A DNA stretch of 46,408 nucleotides from Lewinellaceae bacterium (GTDB lineage Bacteria > Bacteroidota > Bacteroidia > Chitinophagales > Saprospiraceae). The position numbers were made by a program, and so were the translations under genes. The notes beneath the pieces are model-generated. The model saw only the letters and a program-made list of their open reading frames with translations, was not told the DNA's origin and made no database searches. Of the stretch, positions 33,798 to 41,795 are shown piece after piece. The number at the start of each line of letters is the position of its first letter. Within the stretch, counting starts at the first letter, position 1. The stretch lies in assembly GCA_020636445.1 (NCBI GenBank), contig JACJXV010000030.1, positions 1 to 46,408 of the forward strand, read 5' to 3'.

Positions 33798-36224
33798 ATG
33801 ATGAAAAAAACAATCCTGTTCATAGGCACATTGTTTTGTCTCGTTTCACTCAGCGCCCAATCAGCGGCCCGCGTAAAAGTGAAAGACGCTCAAACGGGTC
33901 TGCCCCTACCCTACGTCACAATATTCAGTACTAACCCCTCCCTACAGGCAGTTACCGATGAAACCGGCCAGGCCGATTTACAAGCTTTCTCCAGTGCGGC
34001 CGCCATTCAATTTGTTTACCTGGGTTACGAGCCTCATACCAGCAGCTACCAGGAAGTAGTGGCACAAGGCTTTGTGGTAAGCCTGGAGCCTATCGACTTA
34101 ACGCTAGAAGAGGTGGTGGTTGCTGCTAACCGCTGGGAGCAGGACAAGCGGCTGGTTCCCAATAAAATTGCCAGTATCCGACCTGGAGAAATTACGTTTC
34201 AAAACCCCCAGACGGCTGCCGATCTATTGGCAATTACCGGGGATGTTTTTATCCAGAAAAGTCAACAAGGGGGTGGTAGCCCGATGATCAGAGGTTTCGC
34301 CGCCAACCGTGTACTCATTGTTGTCGATGGCGTACGCATGAACAATGCCATTTTCCGCAGTGGAAACTTACAAAATATCATTTCGCTGGATCCACTGGTC
34401 ACCGAGAATGCCGAAGTGATCTTTGGCCCAGGATCGGTTATTTACGGAAGTGACGCCGTAGGTGGGGTGATGGATTTCCATACCCTGACTCCAGAGGTAG
34501 GGGCGCCCGGGTCGCGACGTCTGGGGGGAAGTGTAATGGCCCGGTATTCCAGTGCAGGGCAGGAAAAAACAACCCATGCGCACCTCACTTATGGCCAAAG
34601 TAATTTTGGGGGCGTCACCAGTATCAGTTATAGCGACTTTGGGGATCTGCGCATGGGAAGCAAGGGTCCGGAGGAATATCTGCGCTCCTGGTATGCCGGC
34701 CGCAGCAACGGAAAGGATACCGTATTTTCCAATCCCGATCCACTAATCCAACGCACTAGTGGCTACCGCCAGCTTAATTTGATGCAAAAGCTGCGCTGGC
34801 AACCGACCCCCCACTGGGATCTGCAATACGGAGGCCACTACTCCACTACTACTGATGTGCCCCGCTACGACCGCCTTATTGAATTGCGCAACGGTGTGCC
34901 CCGTTCGGCCGAATGGTATTATGGCCCACAGACCTGGATGATGCACAACCTTCAGCTACGCCATCAACGGGAAACCGCCCTTTTTGACCAGATACGGCTA
35001 ACCACAGCCTACCAATACCTGGAGGAAAGTCGCCACGATCGCAGCTTTAACCGGTCAGCGGTTCGCCACCGAACGGAACAGGTGGATGTCATTACCGTTA
35101 ATATTGATGCCGATAAAAAACTGACCGAGCGGCAATCGCTTTTCTACGGAGTGGAATGGATGTGGAATGGCCTGCGATCCACCGCATACCAGGAAAACGT
35201 GAACAGCGGGGCTATCAGTCCATTGAGTACCCGCTATCCGGATGGCTCGCGTATGCGGTTTGGGGCCGCTTATACCAACTATCGCAATGAACTACAGGAA
35301 GCACTTACATTACAGGCTGGCCTTCGCTATACAATTACCGGGCTGGATGCCACGATTGATACCTCGTTTTTTCCATTCCCCTTTGTCGATGCCAACCTCA
35401 GTAATGGAGCTTTGAATGGTAGTTTGGGAATCGTATGGAGGCCATCGGAAAACTGGCAGTGGAATACCAATTTGTCTACCGGATTCCGGGCGCCCAATAT
35501 TGATGATGTAGGCAAGATATTTGACTCCGAACCGGGCTCGGTTATCATTGCCAACCCTGATTTACGCCCTGAATATGCCTATAGTGCTGAATTAGGGTTA
35601 GCCTATGCCGGAAATAATCGGGTTAAAATCGAATTAACAACGTTCTACACCGAGTTACGCCAGGCTATGGTGCGCAGACCATTCACCCTTGATGGTCAGG
35701 ATAGCATCCTCTACGATGGAGTTCCTAGTCAGGTCCTGTCCATTCAAAATGCCGCCCGGGCCTTTGTTTACGGAATCCAGGCGAGTGCCCAGACTAAATG
35801 GGGTAAGGGATGGAGTATGCGCGGACAAATCAACTGGCAAAGAGGCCGAGAGCAGGACGATGAAAATGACACCTATGTCCCCTTGCGGCATGCAGCCCCC
35901 GCTTATGGCCTTGTCCAACTTCAATATGCCCGGCAGGGTTGGCGGTTTAGCCTGCAATACCTGTTTAATGCCGAAATACCCTTTGCTGATCTGGCGCCAT
36001 CGGAACAGGAAAAACCCGCAATTTATGCGCAAGATGATGCAGGAAACCCATATTCTCCGCGATGGTATACCCTAACGGCCCGGGGCAGTTACCTGCTCAG
36101 TACGCAGTGGCAATTTACCCTCGCCCTGGAAAATATTACCGACCAACGGTACCGGCCCTACTCCTCCGGAATTGCTGGCCCCGGACGTAATTTAGTATTG
36201 TCAGCCACTTACCGGCTGCCCTAA
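33798..36224 (+). CDS. TonB-dependent outer-membrane receptor (heme/metal-type plug)
   Basis: ATG 33798 gives 808 residues starting MMKKTILFIGTLFCLVSLSAQ, a signal peptide; ATG 33780 or 33801 are alternatives, and the TTG further upstream is rejected. A CarboxypepD_reg domain (VKVKDAQTGLPLPYVTIFS) precedes LEEVVVAANRWEQDKR, the TonB-box region. The plug has TAADLLAITGDVFIQKSQQG, then SPMIRGFAANRVLIVVDGVR and EVIFGPGSVIYGSDAVGGVM. The barrel contains NLSTGFRAPNIDDVGKIF and NPDLRPEYAYSAELGL and ends NLVLSATYRLP. This plug type is typical of hemoglobin/heme and siderophore or cobalamin receptors. The ligand cannot be named. The small membrane protein upstream may be its partner. A hairpin follows the stop. 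Confidence 0.9.
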   Translation: MMKKTILFIGTLFCLVSLSAQSAARVKVKDAQTGLPLPYVTIFSTNPSLQAVTDETGQADLQAFSSAAAIQFVYLGYEPHTSSYQEVVAQGFVVSLEPIDLTLEEVVVAANRWEQDKRLVPNKIASIRPGEITFQNPQTAADLLAITGDVFIQKSQQGGGSPMIRGFAANRVLIVVDGVRMNNAIFRSGNLQNIISLDPLVTENAEVIFGPGSVIYGSDAVGGVMDFHTLTPEVGAPGSRRLGGSVMARYSSAGQEKTTHAHLTYGQSNFGGVTSISYSDFGDLRMGSKGPEEYLRSWYAGRSNGKDTVFSNPDPLIQRTSGYRQLNLMQKLRWQPTPHWDLQYGGHYSTTTDVPRYDRLIELRNGVPRSAEWYYGPQTWMMHNLQLRHQRETALFDQIRLTTAYQYLEESRHDRSFNRSAVRHRTEQVDVITVNIDADKKLTERQSLFYGVEWMWNGLRSTAYQENVNSGAISPLSTRYPDGSRMRFGAAYTNYRNELQEALTLQAGLRYTITGLDATIDTSFFPFPFVDANLSNGALNGSLGIVWRPSENWQWNTNLSTGFRAPNIDDVGKIFDSEPGSVIIANPDLRPEYAYSAELGLAYAGNNRVKIELTTFYTELRQAMVRRPFTLDGQDSILYDGVPSQVLSIQNAARAFVYGIQASAQTKWGKGWSMRGQINWQRGREQDDENDTYVPLRHAAPAYGLVQLQYARQGWRFSLQYLFNAEIPFADLAPSEQEKPAIYAQDDAGNPYSPRWYTLTARGSYLLSTQWQFTLALENITDQRYRPYSSGIAGPGRNLVLSATYRLP

Positions 36225-36229
36225 ATGGG

Positions 36230-36260
36230 AGAGGAGGCACATGGATAGTGTGCCTCCTCT
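36230..36260. terminator. Hairpin in the gap between the receptor and DUF1761 genes
   Basis: agaggaggcaca (36230-36241) pairs perfectly with tgtgcctcctct (36249-36260), loop of 7 nt. It is in the 57-bp convergent gap and could end transcripts from both sides, although T runs are short. Confidence 0.65.
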
Positions 36261-36281
36261 CTGCATATGATATGGTTTCTT

Positions 36282-36782
36282 CTAGGCAAAAGCACAGATA
36301 ACGCCGCCCATCAATGCCAGACATACGGCCCAATAACCGCCATTGATCAAAATGTATTTCCAGCCTTTGCGCTCAAACAGCGCATTGACACCCAGAATGG
36401 GCATTGCAAAAAACAGGCCGTCCAAGAAACCATGGAGCGCACCATGCTTAAAGGTCCGGAAATTGTTGCCATACTTGCTCATGAAGTCAGCAATAAAGGC
36501 ACCGGTTGTTGATGTAGGATCCATGAACGTAGGGTCATCGGCAAAAATGGAATACACGTGGTATTGATGAACTACGGTAAACTGAACCGCCATTGCGATG
36601 AAAACACTGAACAGGTAGGATACGCCAAAAATCACGGCCATATTGGCCCCTTTCATTTTTTCTTCGGTCATTTCGGCTGCCTGCATCCAGGCAGTACCAA
36701 ATGTTTTCGGATTGTACCAGGCAAACCCTACCACCATGGGTATCAGGGCTGCTGCCAGCAGGATAGGGAAATTAAAATCCAT
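36282..36782 (-). CDS. DUF1761 membrane protein
   Basis: ATG 36782 gives 166 residues starting MDFNFPILLAAALIPMVVGF. Four hydrophobic helices are visible: around ILLAAALIPMVVGFAWY, MAVIFGVSYLFSVFIAMAVQF, LHGFLDGLFFAMPILGV and GGYWAVCLALMGGVICAF. Between helices 1 and 2 is the family segment NPKTFGTAWMQAAEMTEEKM. DUF1761 proteins are small integral membrane proteins of unknown function; the helix 1 motif Gly-x-x-Trp-Tyr and the following loop are conserved. A 20-bp near-palindrome sits 9 bp before the start, and another palindrome lies further upstream, suggesting a regulated promoter. The gene converges on the TonB receptor and diverges from the asparaginase. Confidence 0.85.
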   Translation of the reverse strand: MDFNFPILLAAALIPMVVGFAWYNPKTFGTAWMQAAEMTEEKMKGANMAVIFGVSYLFSVFIAMAVQFTVVHQYHVYSIFADDPTFMDPTSTTGAFIADFMSKYGNNFRTFKHGALHGFLDGLFFAMPILGVNALFERKGWKYILINGGYWAVCLALMGGVICAFA

Positions 36783-36790
36783 AATGTGAA

Positions 36791-36866
36791 TTGTTTGTTT
36801 AAGCAAACAAAATAAACAATTAATTTCAAAATTATAATCTTTTGTGTTATTTTTTAACTAGTTAAA
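36791..36866 (-). promoter_or_regulatory. Two palindromes in the divergent region before DUF1761 and the asparaginase
   Basis: ttgtttg (36791-36797) and caaacaa (36804-36810) form a 20-bp near-perfect palindrome 9 bp before the DUF1761 start. TTTAACTAGTTAAA (36853-36866) is a perfect 14-bp palindrome. Between them on the minus strand TAATTTTG (36827-36834) matches the -7 consensus TAnnTTTG, without a matching -33. They are candidate operator sites. Confidence 0.4.
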
Positions 36867-36932
36867 TACCCTGTGCCATAGAATGTCTATCTTTCTCCTG
36901 AATCGCCCTTTATTCTCTGAAATTTCACCAGC

Positions 36933-37922
36933 ATGATCAATCGCCGTAAATTCCTTCACCGGGCTCTCGCGGGGTCCTTAACCTTGACTTCCCTGACGCG
37001 GGCCTTGAGTAAATCGACTACTCTAACATCCAAATCAGCCCAGGGTAAGAAAAAAGGAAGCCTCCCGGTAACCATTGCCACCTGGCCAAATGAGGGAGCA
37101 ACTGCTGCTGCCTGGGAAGTATTGGCTCGCGGTGGGTATGCCCTCGATGCTGTTGAAGCGGGAGCCCGAGTTCCGGAAGCGGATCCAGCAGATAGCAGTG
37201 TGGGCTACGGCGGTCTGCCGGACCGTGATGGTCATGTTACCCTGGACGCCTGTATCATGGACGAAAAGGGAAATGCCGGTAGTGTTACCTTTTTGGAAAC
37301 TATCCTGCATCCCATTTCAGTAGCCCGACGGGTAATGGAGAAGACACCTCACGTCATGCTAACGGGTGAAGGAGCTTTACAATTTGCCATTGCGGAAGGA
37401 TTTCCCCAACAGGAGATGTTAACGGATAAAGCCCGCGCTGCCTGGGAAAAATGGAAAGCCGACAACAACTACCAACCCGGCAACCACGATACGATTGGTA
37501 TCCTGGCAATTGATCAACAAAAGCGGTTGGCAGGAGCTTGCACCACCAGTGGTTGGGGGTTCAAAATGCATGGCCGGGTAGGTGATTCTCCGATCATCGG
37601 AGCCGGCTTGTATGTCGACCCTGAAATAGGTGGCGCTTGTGCCACCGGGTTGGGCGAAATGGTCATGAAAACCGTGGGCAGCTTCCTTGCTGTAGAACTG
37701 ATGCGCCAGGGCGCGTCTCCGGAAAAAGCCTGCCGGGAAGTTGTCCAGCGAATTGCCCGTCGCTATGGGGATTATCTGGACCGGGAGAATCAGCAGGTAG
37801 GCATTATTGCCGTAAACAGCGAGGGTGTTCATGGAGCCTGGTCGTTCCGCAAAGGATTCTCCTATTCCGTTTTTCAGGATGGCAAAAGCCAGGTACTGGA
37901 AAGCAAGTATGACAGGGATTGA
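36933..37922 (+). CDS. Tat-exported Ntn hydrolase: N4-glycosylasparaginase / isoaspartyl peptidase family
   Basis: The protein has 329 residues. MINRRKFLHRALAGSLTLTS is a classical Tat signal (Arg-Arg-Lys-Phe-Leu). The mature part starts VTIATWPNEGATAAAW and carries GGYALDAVEAGAR, DSSVGYGGLPDRDGHVTLDA and the self-cleavage site NHDTIGI. There, Thr187 becomes the N-terminal nucleophile of the beta chain after cleavage behind Asp186. CTTSGWGFKMHGRVGDSPIIGAG supplies the substrate-binding Arg and Asp. These features are closer to glycosylasparaginase, which cleaves the GlcNAc-Asn link, than to plant-type asparaginase. Activity on glycans or isoaspartyl peptides in the periplasm is inferred. DUF721 follows 42 bp downstream on the same strand. 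Confidence 0.88.
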   Translation: MINRRKFLHRALAGSLTLTSLTRALSKSTTLTSKSAQGKKKGSLPVTIATWPNEGATAAAWEVLARGGYALDAVEAGARVPEADPADSSVGYGGLPDRDGHVTLDACIMDEKGNAGSVTFLETILHPISVARRVMEKTPHVMLTGEGALQFAIAEGFPQQEMLTDKARAAWEKWKADNNYQPGNHDTIGILAIDQQKRLAGACTTSGWGFKMHGRVGDSPIIGAGLYVDPEIGGACATGLGEMVMKTVGSFLAVELMRQGASPEKACREVVQRIARRYGDYLDRENQQVGIIAVNSEGVHGAWSFRKGFSYSVFQDGKSQVLESKYDRD

Positions 37923-37964
37923 TTCCCCTGCTTTTTAATGCTATCTTTAGGGAAATGAATATCC

Positions 37965-38258
37965 GTGGCTAACAAACCGTCCGAACAACCGCTTGCCGAG
38001 GTTCTCGAAGAACTGATGAACCATTACCGGATGAAAAACGGGATCAGCCTGGCCCGGATCAAAGCGGCCTATGCCCACATGATGGGGCCGGTGATTACCC
38101 GGCATACCCGGGAAATCCGGTTAATCCAACGCAAGCTTTACCTATATATTGAATCTCCTGCCCTCCGCCAGGAGCTTAGCTACGGCCGCGACAAAATCCG
38201 ACGCATGGTGAATGAAGAACTCCGGGAAGACTACCTCGAGGAAGTGATTATCAAGTAA
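37965..38258 (+). CDS. DUF721 (DciA-like) protein
   Basis: The protein has 97 residues. The DUF721 pattern is visible in PLAEVLEELMNHYRMKNGI, AAYAHMMGPVITRHTREI, KLYLYIESPALRQELSYGRDKI and the C-terminal VNEELREDYLEEVIIK. The family includes DciA, a loader of the replicative helicase, and in Bacteroidota it is often next to recF, so a DNA-replication role is plausible. The start is GTG 37965: an in-frame stop lies at 37956, and the nearest upstream ATG (37955) is in another frame, where it makes only MNIRG before a stop that overlaps this start region. That overlap might couple or dampen translation. Confidence 0.8.
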   Translation: MANKPSEQPLAEVLEELMNHYRMKNGISLARIKAAYAHMMGPVITRHTREIRLIQRKLYLYIESPALRQELSYGRDKIRRMVNEELREDYLEEVIIK

Positions 38259-38280
38259 GGCAGGTGTTGGTTGCGAAAGG

Positions 38281-38640
38281 CCGTTTATCTGGTTTAGAAG
38301 GCTGAGAAAGTTTAGAGACACACCTACGGTGTCCAGACGGACAAGCCTGGTTTAGAACGTTGGTTTATGGAGTTTATGCCGCTCACTATCGTTCGCTCGG
38401 TTTATATCGTTCGCTGCGCTCACTTGGTTTATGAGGTTTATTTTTTAGCCAACAACTGCTAACGCGCTGACATCAGGTTTATACCGCTTTGCTCAGTTTA
38501 TGACCGTTCGCTAACGCTCACTAGGTTTTTGGGGTTTATATCACTCACTGCGTTCGCTCGGTTTATCGGGTTTATTTTTTAGCTAACGCGCCAAAACCTA
38601 ACACGCCAACGCGCTAATACCCGACTCGCCGCCAACAAAT
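38281..38640 (+). repeat. GTTTAT nonamer doublets with CGTTCGCT units
   Basis: This is most of the 465-bp gap between the convergent DUF721 and subtilase genes; no gene is seen in it. GTTTAT (once GTTTTT) occurs in four pairs with an exact 9-nt step: 38363/38372, 38427/38436, 38525/38534 and 38561/38570. CGTTCGCT precedes several of them (about 38389, 38408, 38515, 38551). gtttattttttagc followed by aacgcgc recurs at about 38436 and 38570, making two degenerate larger copies. It is not a CRISPR: there is no constant repeat with spacers of even length. Confidence 0.7.
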
Positions 38641-38666
38641 TGGAACGTACAGGGTATTCTAAAATA

Positions 38667-38707
38667 GAAAAGCGCAATGTCAACTCCAGGCCGACATTGC
38701 GCTTTTC
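38667..38707 (-). terminator. Strong terminator after the subtilase gene
   Basis: gaaaagcgcaatgtc (38667-38681) and gacattgcgcttttc (38693-38707) are perfect 15-bp arms around an 11-nt loop. A/T runs lie at the stem base. It lies 17 bp past the subtilase stop and could also stop transcripts from DUF721. Confidence 0.85.
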
Positions 38708-38723
38708 GATAGATTAGGCTTCC

Positions 38724-40382
38724 TTACGGAATCACCTGATCTTTCTTGGGTAAGTCGCCGTTGAGGAAACGCGTTTTCCCTTTTTTCTTACCTACAGTTT
38801 TCATGGCTACTTCCACGGCTTTCTCCGCGTTCAGGGATCCACCTGTTACGGAAAGGTCGCTAAAGGGAACCATTTCTTCGCCACCGGGGAGGGTTACTTT
38901 ACCCGTATACTTCACTGCAGAATCCATAATCACCTCTTTAACCTGATCGGCAGACAGATCAGGAAAGTAGGAGCGCAGAATAGCCGCGGTACCGGCTACC
39001 ATCGGTGAAGCCATACTTGTACCGGGGTAGCTGTCGTATTGGTTACCGACAACCGTAGAGTAAACATCAACCCCAGGAGCAAATACATCAACCCGATCTT
39101 TGCTGTAGTTGGAGAAAGAGGCAGCCAGGTCATCGCCACCACGCCAGTTCAAGGCACCCACTTCAATCCAGTTTTTGGCGTATTTGGGGCCGAACAATCC
39201 TTTTTTAGCAAATTGATCGTTGGGGTAGTTATTGGTTGCCGTATTTTCGGAGCCGTCGTTACCTGCCGCATGAACGAGGAGTACGTCATTTTTTAAAGCG
39301 TATTTAATCGCCTTATCAACGACATCTTTGTGGGGGGAATAGCCCTTTCCGAAGCTCATATTGATCACTTTCGCGCCATTGTCTACGGCGTAAATAATCG
39401 CGTTAGCGACATCTTTATCGCGTTCGTCGCCATCAGGAACGGTGCGAACCGACATGATCCGGACATTATTGGCGACGCCGTCAATGCCAATATTATTGTT
39501 ACGTACCGCACCAATAATCCCTGCCACGTGAGTGCCGTGATTGGCATCCGGGCCGCGAACATCGTTGTTGCCGTAGTAGCGTTCTGACAAGTCATTGTAG
39601 TTATCGCCGACCAGGGCACGAGGATCAAAATCTGGATTATAGTTGTAGTTCAACTGCCCGTCAAAATATTCATAGGCCTCGTCAATATCCTTGACAAAAT
39701 CCTGGAAACTGATTCCCTGCTCCATCTGCCCGATCATAATCTGGGTTAGGCGCTGTACCATTTGATCGTCCGACTTAACCTGCTTAAGATCATCGGCGGT
39801 AACATTTGTGGATTTGCCCAACTGCTCGATTAGTTGCTCCATAGCCCCTTTGAGGGTTTGGTAAAGCGGGAATTGCTGAGACAAGGAAGCACGCTTAGAT
39901 TCAATCGTTTCTTTCATGTCCAGATACTGATCGTACTCCTTTTTTTCCTTTTTGGAAAGCTTATCCCGGTCGGCATTGGCATATTTCTTCCCATACTGTA
40001 CATAAAGGCGGGTGACTTCGAGATTGTCGTGGTAGATATTTTCCCCGTTGGCATTGCCAATGAAATTCCAGCCGTGAATATCATCTACATACCCGTTCTT
40101 ATCATCATCAATACCATTCCCAGGAATTTCACCAGGGTTTACCCACATGACATCCTTCAAATCTTCATGTTCGTAATCCACACCAGAATCGATGACGGCA
40201 ACGATCACTGTTTCACCTTTCTTTCCTGCCAGGCGCTTGTAAAGGGATTCGGTTCCCAAACCGGGAATACCATCGCGGGAAGGATCGAGGTTAAACCAAT
40301 TTGCCGGGGCATTATCTTGTGCATTAGCACCTGTCAGCACAAGTGCTAACAGCATAATCAATATCATTTTAAGTTTCATCAT
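38724..40382 (-). CDS. S8 subtilisin-like serine peptidase with a helical insertion
   Basis: ATG 40382 gives 552 residues beginning MMKLKMILIMLLALVLTGANAQ, a signal peptide; ATG 40379 is equivalent and an upstream TTG is rejected. The triad is complete: VIAVIDSGVD-type block VIVAVIDSGVDYEHEDL (Asp65), NHGTHVAGIIGA (His282) and GTSMASPMVAG (Ser456), with oxyanion Asn375 in AAGND. Between Asp and His lies about 140 residues of highly charged helix (from roughly 113 to 250: KLSKKEKKEYDQYLDMKE, MEQLIEQLGK, MVQRLTQIMIGQMEQGI), absent from classical subtilisins. No T9SS C-terminal domain is seen; the protein ends KKGKTRFLNGDLPKKDQVIP. It is probably a periplasmic or outer-surface peptidase. Confidence 0.9.
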   Translation of the reverse strand: MMKLKMILIMLLALVLTGANAQDNAPANWFNLDPSRDGIPGLGTESLYKRLAGKKGETVIVAVIDSGVDYEHEDLKDVMWVNPGEIPGNGIDDDKNGYVDDIHGWNFIGNANGENIYHDNLEVTRLYVQYGKKYANADRDKLSKKEKKEYDQYLDMKETIESKRASLSQQFPLYQTLKGAMEQLIEQLGKSTNVTADDLKQVKSDDQMVQRLTQIMIGQMEQGISFQDFVKDIDEAYEYFDGQLNYNYNPDFDPRALVGDNYNDLSERYYGNNDVRGPDANHGTHVAGIIGAVRNNNIGIDGVANNVRIMSVRTVPDGDERDKDVANAIIYAVDNGAKVINMSFGKGYSPHKDVVDKAIKYALKNDVLLVHAAGNDGSENTATNNYPNDQFAKKGLFGPKYAKNWIEVGALNWRGGDDLAASFSNYSKDRVDVFAPGVDVYSTVVGNQYDSYPGTSMASPMVAGTAAILRSYFPDLSADQVKEVIMDSAVKYTGKVTLPGGEEMVPFSDLSVTGGSLNAEKAVEVAMKTVGKKKGKTRFLNGDLPKKDQVIP

Positions 40383-40657
40383 GAAAAAGGTATTCAACTG
40401 TTTTACGTATTATGTTCCAGTAACTTTTCTAAGTTAATCCGGGTTTTGGTGCTGCTCAATGAAAACTTTTCTGTTAACGATCAAGGGGTATGGTAAAATT
40501 TTGCCGCAAATTAGTAAAAAGGGCAGGTATCCTGTTTTTTTTCGCAAAATGACCGCAGAATCTCGACAAAACAAATTCATTTCACCCTCGCTACCCATTG
40601 ACAAGGTCATTTGAAGAAGGATAGCGGGGCTTGCTAAACCAGCGCATGTAAATTGCT

Positions 40658-41542
40658 ATGCTTATCTTGCCGACCGAAATGAGAACAGCACTGCGCCTCC
40701 TAAGGTTTTACGGAACGTTTATCGTCCGCTGGTTACACTATTACCATAGCGCTCTGACGATCTATGACCTGCATTCCCCATTGGCAGTTACTTTTTACCA
40801 GGCAGCCCTGCGTCCGCGTAGGCCAGCAAAACAACTCCGGAAAATCGAACGGTTACGGCGCCAATTATTGCAGGATCGGGAGTCCATCCCGATTACCGAT
40901 TTTGGTGCCGGTTCACAGGCGAATCCTTCCAGCCAGCGCACGGTGCGCAATATCACCCGCTTCGCCCCGGTTTCACCGCGTTTCGGTCGTTATCTACATC
41001 GACTGGTAGCCTATCGAAAACCAGCCGTTGTAGTCGAGTTGGGAACTTCTTTGGGGCTTTCTACAGCTTATTTAACGATGGGACTTCCTGCTGGTGGAAA
41101 AGTACATACCCTGGAGGGCTGCCCGGCTACCCTGGCCCTGGCCCGGAAACATTTCCAACAGCTGGGCCTGACCGAGTTAATTCATACCTATCAAGGCTCT
41201 TTTCGGGACCAATTACCGCAGGTACTGGCAACCCTGCCCCACGTGGATTTGATTTTCATTGATGGCGACCACCGATTAGGAGCTACTCAGGAGTATGTGA
41301 GTCAAATTTTACAAAAGGCTCATGCGCAAACCGTGCTGGTCCTGGCCGACATTCATTGGTCGGCAGCTATGGAAGAAGCCTGGACTACGGTAATGGCTTT
41401 ACCACAGGTATCCCTGACCATAGACCTTTTCCATTTGGGTATTTGTTTCTTTGACCCGGCCTTACGGGAAAAACAACATCTGGCCCTCGTTCCACATTGG
41501 TGGTGGAAGCCCTGGCGAATTGGGTTGTTTGTCAGTTGGTAG
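40658..41542 (+). CDS. Class I SAM-dependent methyltransferase (O-methyltransferase-like)
   Basis: The protein has 294 residues. After a basic, Tyr-rich N-terminus, the Rossmann motif I is VVVELGTSLGLSTAYLTMGL, followed by VHTLEGCPATLALARKHF (acidic residue for the ribose) and VDLIFIDGDHRLGATQEY (motif with the metal-type Asp-Gly-Asp-His). VLADIHWSAAMEEAW is the late strand. This arrangement resembles the cation-dependent O-methyltransferases and Methyltransf_24 proteins. The substrate is unknown and no biosynthetic genes are close. ATG 40658 is used; ATG 40679 is possible. The gene is alone on its strand, in a repeat-flanked position, and converges on the AAA+ gene. Confidence 0.8.
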   Translation: MLILPTEMRTALRLLRFYGTFIVRWLHYYHSALTIYDLHSPLAVTFYQAALRPRRPAKQLRKIERLRRQLLQDRESIPITDFGAGSQANPSSQRTVRNITRFAPVSPRFGRYLHRLVAYRKPAVVVELGTSLGLSTAYLTMGLPAGGKVHTLEGCPATLALARKHFQQLGLTELIHTYQGSFRDQLPQVLATLPHVDLIFIDGDHRLGATQEYVSQILQKAHAQTVLVLADIHWSAAMEEAWTTVMALPQVSLTIDLFHLGICFFDPALREKQHLALVPHWWWKPWRIGLFVSW

Positions 41543-41592
41543 GTTATTGGTTTCTAGTTTTTTACCCGCCAAAGCTAAGCGCAGGAGGGCTT

Positions 41593-41614
41593 GTTACTGG
41601 TTACTCGTTACTCG
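41593..41614 (+). repeat. GTTACTS heptamer array
   Basis: GTTACTG, GTTACTC and GTTACTC follow at an exact 7-nt step (41593, 41600, 41607). The sequence differs from GCAGTNN but has the same period. It lies 27 bp before the TGCTCAC array. Confidence 0.6.
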
Positions 41615-41640
41615 TTTTTGAGTGCCTGGCAGCTGATTTC

Positions 41641-41676
41641 TGCTCACTGCTCACTGCTCACTGCTCACTGCTCACT
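41641..41676 (-). repeat. Perfect five-copy heptamer TGCTCAC
   Basis: TGCTCAC is repeated five times without change (41641-41675) and begins a sixth. On the minus strand the unit is GCAGTGA, a member of the GCAGTNN family at 2101 and 5734. With the other repeats it fills most of the 253-bp gap between the convergent methyltransferase and AAA+ genes. Confidence 0.85.
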
Positions 41677-41720
41677 AAAAAACGTTGAACTGTTTATTAA
41701 ATTCCCTCCGACTTCCATAG

Positions 41721-41784
41721 CCCACCATAGGCGGACAAGCTTGGCGTAGGCGGGTCGCCTCACCCTTCACGCCTCACTCCTCAG
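41721..41784 (-). repeat. Composite dispersed repeat, copy B (inverted)
   Basis: On the minus strand heptamers GAGTGAG, GCGTGAA and GGGTGAG lead into CCCGCCTACGCCAAGCTT and GTCCGCC. This is the same order as 5649-5712 on the plus strand, without the 17-bp insert of copy A. Confidence 0.7.
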
Positions 41785-41795
41785 TTGACAAAACA

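Noticed and set aside
38281..38640. CRISPR-like look of the GTTTAT region
   Set aside because: There is no constant repeat of 24-40 bp and no spacers of even length, and no cas gene is in the window.
41641..41676. Five TGCTCAC copies as a possible origin or iteron array
   Set aside because: No rep or dnaA gene, no AT-rich unwinding region; the same heptamer occurs in unrelated gaps.
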